Origin: Thermoanaerobacteraceae bacterium
GTDB taxonomy: Bacteria > Bacillota > Desulfotomaculia > Desulfotomaculales > Ammonificaceae
NCBI GenBank assembly: GCA_030016455.1
Contig: JASEJH010000014.1
Coordinates: 1-14,861, forward strand
Direction: 5' to 3'
Length of the DNA stretch: 14,861 nucleotides
This document shows positions 6,987 through 12,832 of the stretch, piece after piece. The stretch's first letter is position 1. Every line of letters starts with the position of its first letter. The notes beneath the pieces are model-generated. The model saw only the letters and a list, made by a program, of their open reading frames with translations, was not told the DNA's origin and did not search any database. Both the position numbers and the translations under genes were made by a program.

Positions 6987-7020
6987 TGTCTTCTCCTTTG
7001 ACATAACGCATAACTATTTT

Positions 7021-7122
7021 CGCGGTTGCCGGCGGAAATCCTCCCGCCGGTTCTGAAAACCGCACCTGTTTTTGGGGCATACCACAGGGAAAATCCTCGG
7101 CTTCGGGAGCCAGCTCTTCCCC
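7021..7122 (-). promoter_or_regulatory. Foldable 5' leader of the thioesterase gene
   Basis: On the minus strand several stems line up just upstream of the thioesterase. CCGGCGG (7044-7050) pairs with CCGCCGG (7029-7035). GCGGTT (7058-7063) can pair either with AACCGC (7022-7027), enclosing that hairpin, or with its near neighbour AACCG (7048-7052). Farther up, GGGAA (7117-7121) pairs with TTCCC (7087-7091). These mutually exclusive pairings suggest an attenuator or cis-regulatory RNA, but no known riboswitch class was recognised. Confidence 0.3.
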
Positions 7123-7221
7123 ACGCCGCAGGACCCGCCTGCCTGGGCCACCCACATCAGCCTGCCAACGGCCGCAGGGCTTTTGATTGACAGCTTTTTT
7201 CCATTAATTTTCGCAAACCGC

Positions 7222-7250
7222 TTGAACACTTTGAGCAAATATGATAAAGT
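7222..7250 (+). promoter_or_regulatory. Sigma-A-like promoter of the zinc-ribbon gene
   Basis: TTGAAC (7222-7227), a 17-base spacer and TAAAGT (7245-7250), with TG at 7242-7243 forming an extended -10. It lies in an AT-rich patch. Transcription would start near 7257, giving a leader of about 113 bases before the ATG. Confidence 0.55.
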
Positions 7251-7273
7251 AGCTTTGTACCTACGCCGACGCT

Positions 7274-7326
7274 GGCTTAGAAACGGGAAATTTTCAGGTC
7301 CACGCTGAAACCTCCGCTCTTAAGCC
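7274..7326 (+). promoter_or_regulatory. Structured leader of the zinc-ribbon gene
   Basis: GGCTTAG (7274-7280) pairs with TTAAGCC (7320-7326) and encloses a hairpin TTTCAG (7292-7297) with CTGAAA (7305-7310), loop GTCCACG. This follows the likely promoter directly and ends about 44 bases before the ATG. It matches no riboswitch family that I know. It could be an RNA-stabilising 5' element or a binding site. Confidence 0.3.
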
Positions 7327-7369
7327 GCCCCGAGTAGGAAAGAATCAAAAGAAAAAGGAGGTTTTAGCG

Positions 7370-7669
7370 ATGTACCAGGACAAGACCTTGACCTGTCGCG
7401 AATGCGGGAACGAATTTTTGTTTACGGCCAGCGAGCAAGAATTCTACGCTTCCAAGGGCTTTGAAAACGAACCCCTACGTTGCCCCGACTGCCGTGCGGC
7501 CCGCAAAGCGCAGCGAAACAGCCGCGGCGGCTACGGGCGTCAACCCCGGGAAATGTACACCGTCACCTGTGCCAGGTGCGGCAAACCGGCAGAAATCCCG
7601 TTTCGCCCGGTAAGCAGCAGGCCGGTTTATTGTAAGGATTGCTACCAGCCCGCTAAATCGCGCTGGTAA
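7370..7669 (+). CDS. Double zinc-ribbon protein
   Basis: A 99-residue basic protein with two zinc-ribbon halves: C9-x2-C12 with C38-x2-C41, and C67-x2-C70 with C88-x2-C91. Between them lies a Gly/Arg/Gln-rich linker (about 43-60). The pattern CRECGNEF ... CPDCR ... CARCGKPAEIPF ... VYCKDCY is that of the widespread small zinc-ribbon proteins of Clostridia and Chloroflexi, which are usually annotated zinc-binding protein and have no assigned function; nucleic-acid binding is plausible from the charge. The ribosome binding site AAAAAGGAGG lies about 8 bases before ATG. It is a single-gene unit with its own promoter, folded leader and terminator, so it is probably well expressed. Confidence 0.88.
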   Translation: MYQDKTLTCRECGNEFLFTASEQEFYASKGFENEPLRCPDCRAARKAQRNSRGGYGRQPREMYTVTCARCGKPAEIPFRPVSSRPVYCKDCYQPAKSRW

Positions 7670-7683
7670 CCGTTCGAGACCGG

Positions 7684-7725
7684 AAAAGCGGGAAGATCAA
7701 CCGATCAATCCCGCTTTTTTATTTT
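7684..7725 (+). terminator. Rho-independent terminator of the zinc-ribbon gene
   Basis: A 10-bp stem pairs AAAAGCGGGA (7684-7693) with TCCCGCTTTT (7709-7718), and an inner GATC (7695-7698) pairs with GATC (7703-7706). It is followed by TT, A and TTTT. On the minus strand it is followed by only four T, so it may also partly serve the convergent SLH gene. Confidence 0.88.
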
Positions 7726-7782
7726 CCTGGACGCAGAGGCTGCCCGGCAGGGCTGCTGCTCACGTTTCCCGGGCGTGTTGTT

Positions 7783-10416
7783 TTACCACCGGGTGTGGTA
7801 CGCCAGCGCTCTGGCGATCAACGCGGCGGTTTCGCCCCGCGTAGCCGTTGACAGCGGGCGGAAACACCCCCCGGCACCCTGTATCAGCCCGGCATGAGCC
7901 GCCCGCTGCACTGCAGGTAACGCCCAGCCCGGAATCCTGTGCTCGTCCTCAAACTCCGGGCTTTGGCCTTCTTCAAGCCCGAGCGCCCGGTCAATCAGCA
8001 CGGCCATCTCCGCCCTGGTGATCGGTTTGTCCGGCCGGAACCACCCGCCGGGGTAACCCGTTATAACTCCCCGGGCCACCGCCGCCTTGATTCCGCCCGC
8101 CGCCCAGGAGGGAATCGCGTCGCGGAAGGGCAGCGCAGCATCTCCGGTTTCATGCCAGCCGAAGGCGTTGGCCAGGATTACGGCGAACTGCGCCCGCGTC
8201 ACGGCCGCATCGGGCTTGAAAGTGCCGTCAGGGAACCCGCGCACGGTTCCGCGGACGCCCAGCCGGATCACCGCCTCCCTTGACCAGTGGCCGGCCACGT
8301 CAACCGGCTCGATATACTCCTCCTCGCGCAGCGCCACGGCGACCTCGCCGAACCCCTCCACCCGGCCGAGCACCGGTCCGCTGCCCTCACCCGTAGCCGG
8401 CTGCGGCACCCACAAACCGTCGGACCGCCGGCAAAGAAGAACCACCCGCCCGGCGTCCTGGCCGTCCGGCAACCAGCGCAAAAGACAGCCCTTCCCGGGT
8501 GCCGGCGCTTGATACGGCCGCAGCAAAATGCCGTCCAGGAACCTGTGACCCGCCGGCAGGTCGGCGGGTTCCGCAAGGCTTTCCACGCTGACTGCGGTAC
8601 GGGTGGCGAAGGTACCGGGCAAAACCCGGACCGTGAACCTGCCTTCTGCACCCTCCGCTCCCTCCGGTCCGGCCCAGAGGAACTTCTGGCCCGGCGGGGC
8701 AACTTCTACCGGCACCGAAACCTCCAGGCCGCCGAAGCGGGCAATCACCGTCCCCGCCGCAACTTTTTCCCCGGCGTAGAAGACGCCGTCCCGGATCTCA
8801 CCGGCCTCCCCTTGGACCGTCCAGTTTACATAACGTGCCGCCAGGGGCCAGGTGCGGCCGTCCTTCCCGCGCACCTGAGCGCTCAGCTTCACCTCCCCGC
8901 CGGGAGGCAGCGCAATAAGTGCAGGCGCAACTTCGAGCGCAGCCAGATCCTCTGTCCCAAGCACCCGGAGCGTAAGCCGTCCCGTAACGCCGCCCGTTCT
9001 GGCCGCAATCACGATCGTGCCGCCGCTGCGGGCGGTGAAGACGTTTCCTTCAAAGGTACCGGAACCCTGCTCCACGCTCCAGACCACTTGTCCGGCGTCA
9101 ATCGCGTACGGGTTGAAATACGTGTCGTAAGCACCCGCCCGGTAGGCATAGGGCAGCCCGGCCAGAATCTCCGCCGGCCCCCGCACCACCAGGCCCGCCA
9201 GCGGCCCCTTTGGAGCGGTGCTGAAGACGCCCAGGGCGTTTGGAACCCGCCGTTCGGCCCCTTTGGCCGGCGTGTTCACCAGCACCGGTTGAAACTCTCC
9301 TAACGGGCGGGCCACCAGGCTGGTGGAACCGCCGCCGTCCAGATTCAGGGCCCGCCAGGCGCCCAGCCGCTGCACCAAAAAGTCGGCCAGCTCTTCCTGG
9401 GTCATCCCCCGGCTCGCAGCACTCTGTTCAACACCGACCAGGTACAGCGTGTCCCCCTCACGCGAAACGGCTGCGGCCGAACGGGCGGCCTGCCCCTTAA
9501 TGTTCTGGCTGAAGGGTTCCACCCGCCGGCCTTCCGCCACTAACAGGGCCTGCCCGCCGACCGCGGACTGGATCTCTTCCTCTCCGTAGGGTTCGATCCG
9601 GTAGCGCACCGTCACCGGGTCTCCGACCTGAAAATTATCGAGCAGGAAAGCGGCCGCCACCCCTTGCGCCCGCAAAACGTAACCGTCAGGCGGGATGGCA
9701 ACCCCGGGCTGGTTGACGCGGATTTCCTGCACCGTCCCCCCCGTTACCACAAACTCCACTACGTCCGGCGTTTCGGGCGCCGCTCCGCGGCTGGCCGGTC
9801 CCCAGGCGGGCGTATACATCTGGATGGCGTCAACATCCGAGTTGACCGGCTTTCCATCCGCCACCGCCTGGTAGGCCGGCTTGTTGATCCCGCCGAGCGG
9901 GTAAAAGGACAGGCCGTTGGGGGCAACCACCTCGCCGGAAAAACGGAAAAGGTCAATTACAGGCCGGAGATCACCCAAGAGTGCAAGGGAATAATAATCG
10001 CCGCGCTGCATCGGGCTCGTCAGCAATTCCCGGTCCCGGACGGTCATCCCCAGCGGGTGCTTCCCTTCCGACAGGTGAAAGAAATCGCCGTTGATTGCGG
10101 CCACTGCCCCGGCCCGCTGGGCCATTTCCCGGACGGTGAGGGTGCTGCCGAAGCTCTCGTTGTCTGCACCGATCAAGGTTTCCAGCCGTACGTAAGGATG
10201 GCGCAGGCTCACGACCAGGACGTGGACCCGCACCGGCCCGCCCGCAGTCTCCAGACGGTATTCCTTCAGGGTAACTCCTGCGGCAACCGGCTCCTCGGAA
10301 ACCCTCTCCGCCGGCACCGTGTCGGCCCGGACCGGCCCGGGTCCGGCAAAAAAGAAAACAGCGGCGAGGATGAAAATGAGCAATCCCTGCGCCCGCTTGA
10401 CGGCGGTAAATTTCAA
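7783..10416 (-). CDS. S-layer-anchored phosphodiester glycosidase (NAGPA-like, SLH repeats)
   Basis: An 877-residue exported protein. A signal peptide (1-31) has K2/K7/R8, then a hydrophobic run and AGPGPVRA. Residues about 60-400 form a NAGPA/DUF2233 phosphodiester glycosidase domain, with its two hallmark motifs AINGDFF (107-113) and LNLDGGGSTSLV (357-368). Residues about 400-575 look like Ig-like/BIG2 beta modules and about 575-700 a further beta domain. Three SLH repeats end it (about 706-753, 764-813, 823-870), each with a RA/RG-type end motif; these bind pyruvylated wall polymer in known cases. The start is TTG, with GGGGAG 7 bases upstream. The mammalian relative uncovers mannose-6-phosphate; bacterial substrates are mostly unknown, probably cell-wall or exopolysaccharide phosphodiesters. 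A lytic transglycosylase gene lies upstream, which fits a wall-remodelling role. Confidence 0.92.
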   Translation of the reverse strand: MKFTAVKRAQGLLIFILAAVFFFAGPGPVRADTVPAERVSEEPVAAGVTLKEYRLETAGGPVRVHVLVVSLRHPYVRLETLIGADNESFGSTLTVREMAQRAGAVAAINGDFFHLSEGKHPLGMTVRDRELLTSPMQRGDYYSLALLGDLRPVIDLFRFSGEVVAPNGLSFYPLGGINKPAYQAVADGKPVNSDVDAIQMYTPAWGPASRGAAPETPDVVEFVVTGGTVQEIRVNQPGVAIPPDGYVLRAQGVAAAFLLDNFQVGDPVTVRYRIEPYGEEEIQSAVGGQALLVAEGRRVEPFSQNIKGQAARSAAAVSREGDTLYLVGVEQSAASRGMTQEELADFLVQRLGAWRALNLDGGGSTSLVARPLGEFQPVLVNTPAKGAERRVPNALGVFSTAPKGPLAGLVVRGPAEILAGLPYAYRAGAYDTYFNPYAIDAGQVVWSVEQGSGTFEGNVFTARSGGTIVIAARTGGVTGRLTLRVLGTEDLAALEVAPALIALPPGGEVKLSAQVRGKDGRTWPLAARYVNWTVQGEAGEIRDGVFYAGEKVAAGTVIARFGGLEVSVPVEVAPPGQKFLWAGPEGAEGAEGRFTVRVLPGTFATRTAVSVESLAEPADLPAGHRFLDGILLRPYQAPAPGKGCLLRWLPDGQDAGRVVLLCRRSDGLWVPQPATGEGSGPVLGRVEGFGEVAVALREEEYIEPVDVAGHWSREAVIRLGVRGTVRGFPDGTFKPDAAVTRAQFAVILANAFGWHETGDAALPFRDAIPSWAAGGIKAAVARGVITGYPGGWFRPDKPITRAEMAVLIDRALGLEEGQSPEFEDEHRIPGWALPAVQRAAHAGLIQGAGGCFRPLSTATRGETAALIARALAYHTRW

Positions 10417-10786
10417 GCGCCCACTCCCCTTCCTTCACGAAGCCTGTACAACCGTTTGTTGTATGTTACCATGCCGCCAGTATTTAGTCTGGTTTACAAA
10501 TCGGCCCTTTAAGCCCGTTTTTCGCCGTGGTGCGTTTTGACCCGGCCTTCTCCCGGCCGCCCGGAAAGTTTGGCGCGCTGTTTTCTCATAGCCTTAGATT
10601 ACCATTTCAGGGATTAACCGGATAAAGGGGCGCTTCCGGACAGGCCCCGTCGCCGTGCCGGCGCGGCGCAGGTAACCGGCAGCGGGCCACGCCGGCAGCC
10701 CGCCCGAATGTTCTGAGGGCTGCTGCCTCCTGGCCCCAAAATCACGATTTGATTTTAAATTCAAGGGAAAAACTCTGGATAAGGGG
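10417..10786. other. Noncoding stretch between two envelope genes
   Basis: No supported gene. On the minus strand a hairpin of GGCAGC plus GCCC with GGGC plus GCTGCC (10694-10727) and an AT-rich hairpin AAAATCA/TGATTTT (10738-10756) lie just past the transglycosylase stop, but neither has a T-run. Close to the SLH gene, CATACAAC (complement of 10458-10465) preceded at 13 bases by AAATACT resembles a sigma-E promoter. A 26-codon frame at 10509-10589 has only a weak AAGG site and is not called. Confidence 0.4.
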
Positions 10787-11479
10787 TTAGCGGTCTTTCG
10801 CGCCGGAATCTTCATCGCTCACGGCGTGGAGGAGGTACTCCGCCAGGGCGTACCGCCACATAACCGCCGCCGTCCGGAGTATCTCTTCCGGACCCTCGGT
10901 CCCCCCGGCAGCGGTTGATGCCGCAGCGGTCTCGCCTCCGGGCGAGACCCCTTCCACTCCGGGCGGGTCCGGCTGCAGTTCCGCCGCTTTAGCCGCGCCC
11001 CCGCTTAGGTCCAGGACTTTGCGGACGTAGGCACGGGTTTCGGGGTAAGGGGGGATCCCGCCGTACCGCGCCACCGTTCCCGGACCGGCGTTGTAAGCCG
11101 CCAGCGCAAGGGCCTCGTTGCCGCCGAACCGTTCCAGCAGGGAGCGCAGGTAGGCCGCACCGCCGAAGATGTTCTGGACCGGGTCGAACGGGTCGCGTAC
11201 GCCCAGCGCCTGCGCCGTCGCCGGCATCAATTGCATGACTCCCTGGGCGCCCGCCCGTGACACCGCCCGGGGGTTAAAACCGGACTCGGCCTGGGCCACC
11301 GCCCGGAGGAGTTCCAGGCGCAGCCCGAAACGCGCCGCGGCCGCCTTCAACACCGGTTCCAATGCAGCAGCGCCGCCCTCCCGGGCCGCCGCCAGTGCCG
11401 CCTCAAACCCACCGGTTTTCGGCGACACCCCCGTCTTCGCGCCCGCTCCCCCAGCTTCAGGCTGCCAACCGACCCGCAC
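10787..11479 (-). CDS. Lytic transglycosylase (SLT domain), apparently leaderless
   Basis: A 230-residue peptidoglycan-cleaving enzyme. The SLT domain covers about 50-158: catalytic E65 in AQAESGFNP, then GVMQLMP (80-86), [14 protein letters not shown] and AYNAGPG (128-134), a full set of goose-lysozyme/Slt70 motifs. Residues about 165-200 are a Pro/Gly/Ala-rich linker, and a short helical tail with acidic end (DEDSGAKDR) follows. The start is GTG with a GGGGGTGA site just upstream. No signal peptide or membrane segment is visible at either end, unlike most members, although some Firmicute relatives such as CwlQ are also leaderless. An 11-base A-run (complement of 11511-11521) sits about 30 bases upstream; in-frame extension reaches a stop without a start. 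It is the first gene before the SLH glycosidase. Confidence 0.9.
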   Translation of the reverse strand: MRVGWQPEAGGAGAKTGVSPKTGGFEAALAAAREGGAAALEPVLKAAAARFGLRLELLRAVAQAESGFNPRAVSRAGAQGVMQLMPATAQALGVRDPFDPVQNIFGGAAYLRSLLERFGGNEALALAAYNAGPGTVARYGGIPPYPETRAYVRKVLDLSGGAAKAAELQPDPPGVEGVSPGGETAAASTAAGGTEGPEEILRTAAVMWRYALAEYLLHAVSDEDSGAKDR

Positions 11480-11626
11480 CGGCTCACCCCCAAACCCTCT
11501 ACTTCTACTCTTTTTTTTTTTCGGCTCCCGGCGACACGCGGTTTAGCCCCAACTTCCTTCGCCGCACTCCGGTATGTCCGGCAGGGCCCCTGAACTATCT
11601 GTTCGTTGCCCAGGACTTTTTCCCTC

Positions 11627-11655
11627 GTGACAGGAAAAAAGCTTCCGGCTAAAAT
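11627..11655 (+). promoter_or_regulatory. Sigma-A-like promoter for the 89-residue protein
   Basis: GTGACA (11627-11632), 17-base spacer, TAAAAT (11650-11655); five of six matches in each box. Transcription would begin about 75 bases before the start codon. Confidence 0.6.
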
Positions 11656-11738
11656 TTAAAAGGAACCTTTCAGTTCGGTATTCAGATTTAAATCCGGTCG
11701 AATCACTAAACCCAAGTCTAAAGGAGGTTTATGTCGGC

Positions 11739-12008
11739 ATGAAAGCTGCGGTAACAATAAAGGAAGCCACCGCCCACTTCGCCGCCAACCGCGAAACCAT
11801 CCCGGTCCACCGCATGCCGCGGGGCGACTACGCCTTCGAGGTGGCCCCGGAAAACCACCTTTATCTTGTCGTCGAGGCCAAAGGCAGCGGGATTTTCCTC
11901 GCCCGCCTGGGGCCCAAACTGATGAAGCTCCGGCCGCTGAGCGAAGAGGAACAACAGGCCGCCCGGGCTTTTGCCCAAAAACGGCTTGAGGAGGCCGGCC
12001 TCCTCTAA
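11739..12008 (+). CDS. Hypothetical 89-residue protein
   Basis: No family recognised. The ATG at 11739 has AAAGGAGG about 11 bases upstream, slightly far. In between, an ATG at 11731 opens a three-codon frame (ATG TCG GCA TGA) whose stop overlaps the real start. The product is soluble with no signal or membrane helix. The first 50 residues look like a compact beta-rich domain (HRMPRGDYAFEVAPENHLYLVVEA); residues 67-88 are an amphipathic, Glu/Arg/Lys-rich helix (SEEEQQAARAFAQKRLEEAG). It has its own sigma-A-like promoter, lies immediately before an Hsp20 gene in the same direction, and no terminator separates the two, so some read-through into Hsp20 is likely. Codon usage resembles its neighbours. 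Confidence 0.75.
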   Translation: MKAAVTIKEATAHFAANRETIPVHRMPRGDYAFEVAPENHLYLVVEAKGSGIFLARLGPKLMKLRPLSEEEQQAARAFAQKRLEEAGLL

Positions 12009-12030
12009 AATTAGCGTGGGCCACGAGCTG

Positions 12031-12059
12031 TTGCCTTTCCTTGTGAAACCAGGTATAAT
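12031..12059 (+). promoter_or_regulatory. Sigma-A-like promoter of the Hsp20 gene
   Basis: TTGCCT (12031-12036), 17-base spacer and a perfect TATAAT (12054-12059), 39 bases before the ATG. No CIRCE inverted repeat or CtsR-type tandem heptamer is seen around it, so HrcA or CtsR control is not supported. Confidence 0.75.
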
Positions 12060-12098
12060 ATAGGCGAAAAAAACCTGCTTAACCGGGGAGGTGGTAAG

Positions 12099-12539
12099 AT
12101 GCCGTACATGTTACCATGGGACCCGTGGCGCGAATTACGCGAGGTGCGCGACGCGATGGAGAAGGCATTCAGCAAGCTCCCGAAGCTCTTTGACCGGGAG
12201 CAGTTCGGGGCCTGGATACCGGCGGTGGACGTCTACGAAAAGGACGATGAGGTAATCGTTAAGGCGGATCTCCCTGGGGTAAACAAGAAAAACGTCCGGA
12301 TACTGGTTTCCAACGAGGAGGTTACCATCCAGGGGGAAACCAAGCGGGAAGAGGAAGTGAAAGAGAAGAACTTCTACCGGAGCGAACGGGTATACGGCAG
12401 CTTTTCCCGCACCATCCCGCTGCCGGTGCCGGTAGAGCGCGAGAAGGCCAAGGCGTCCTTCAAAGACGGGGTCCTGCAAATAGTTGTCCCCAAAGCAAAG
12501 GGCGCCCGGGAAGACCAGGTCGAAATCAGGCCTGAATAA
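12099..12539 (+). CDS. Hsp20 / alpha-crystallin small heat-shock protein
   Basis: A 146-residue ATP-independent holdase that binds unfolding proteins in large oligomers. After an N-terminal arm (1-37, WDPWRELREVRDAMEKAF), the alpha-crystallin domain occupies about 40-135: WIPAVDVYEKDDEVIVKADLPG, VTIQGE, and the signature ASFKDGVLQIVVPK near 118-131. The C-terminal tail contains V-E-I, the usual [IV]-x-[IV] motif that patches neighbouring dimers. The ribosome binding site GGGGAGGTGG lies about 5 bases before ATG. Length and order are typical of class A bacterial Hsp20. It is transcribed from its own perfect -10 promoter and ends at a strong terminator, next to the orphan 89-residue gene. Confidence 0.95.
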   Translation: MPYMLPWDPWRELREVRDAMEKAFSKLPKLFDREQFGAWIPAVDVYEKDDEVIVKADLPGVNKKNVRILVSNEEVTIQGETKREEEVKEKNFYRSERVYGSFSRTIPLPVPVEREKAKASFKDGVLQIVVPKAKGAREDQVEIRPE

Positions 12540-12555
12540 AACTGAATACAAAGGC

Positions 12556-12587
12556 AACACCCCGGAACCCCCGGGGTGTTCGTTTCT
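12556..12587 (+). terminator. Terminator of the Hsp20 gene
   Basis: A perfect 10-bp stem AACACCCCGG (12556-12565) with CCGGGGTGTT (12571-12580), loop AACCC, followed by CGTTTCTT. It lies between convergent genes and could also stop the minus-strand RNase J operon, although the minus side has only a short GCCTTTGTATT. Confidence 0.8.
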
Positions 12588-12617
12588 TATTGCGCTCCTA
12601 AAAAACCCGGCCAATAA

Positions 12618-12830
12618 CTACTCCCGCACCTTAAACAGCATCCTGCCCGCCGGGCGCCGCCGCCGGCGGTACGGGATCAACCGGGGCAGCCACCAGAACA
12701 GGAAATCAACCGCGCCCAGAACAACGGCGGCGAGAAAAAACCCGCCTTTCACCTTCAGGCGCGTTTTCAGACCGGGCTTTGAGCGCCGCCCGGATTCCGG
12801 CTTCACCGTTTTCTTGCCGCCCGGATTCAA
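12618..12830 (-). CDS. 70-residue Arg-rich single-helix membrane protein
   Basis: I place the start at TTG (12830), 2 bases after the RNase J stop. GGAGG at 12839-12843, inside the last codons of RNase J, lies 8 bases before it, which indicates translational coupling. The polar N-terminus (1-29, many Lys and Arg) leads to one hydrophobic helix (about 30-51, GGFFLAAVVLGAVDFLFWWLPR), then YRRRRRP (54-60) and a basic tail ending RMLFKVRE. The five-Arg run makes a cytoplasmic C-terminus likely. I recognise no family. It is clearly co-transcribed with RNase J and might tether something at the membrane, but no function is shown. A longer frame to 12959 merely antiparallels RNase J coding sequence and is rejected. 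Confidence 0.7.
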   Translation of the reverse strand: MNPGGKKTVKPESGRRSKPGLKTRLKVKGGFFLAAVVLGAVDFLFWWLPRLIPYRRRRRPAGRMLFKVRE

Positions 12831-12832
12831 GA

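Noticed and set aside
7081..7200. Cobalamin or other known riboswitch upstream of the thioesterase
   Set aside because: A GGGAGCCAG string resembles part of a B12 box, but the core GCCACTG and GGGAAG blocks are absent.
10509..10589. A 26-codon basic minus-strand frame before the SLH gene
   Set aside because: Only a weak AAGG site 2-3 bases before ATG and no hydrophobic or domain signal.
12000..12100. CIRCE or CtsR operator before Hsp20
   Set aside because: No matching 9-9-9 inverted repeat or tandem heptamer is visible; only a sigma-A-like promoter.
12135..12614. A 159-codon minus-strand frame opposite Hsp20
   Set aside because: Shadow of the alpha-crystallin gene; no domain and no ribosome binding site.
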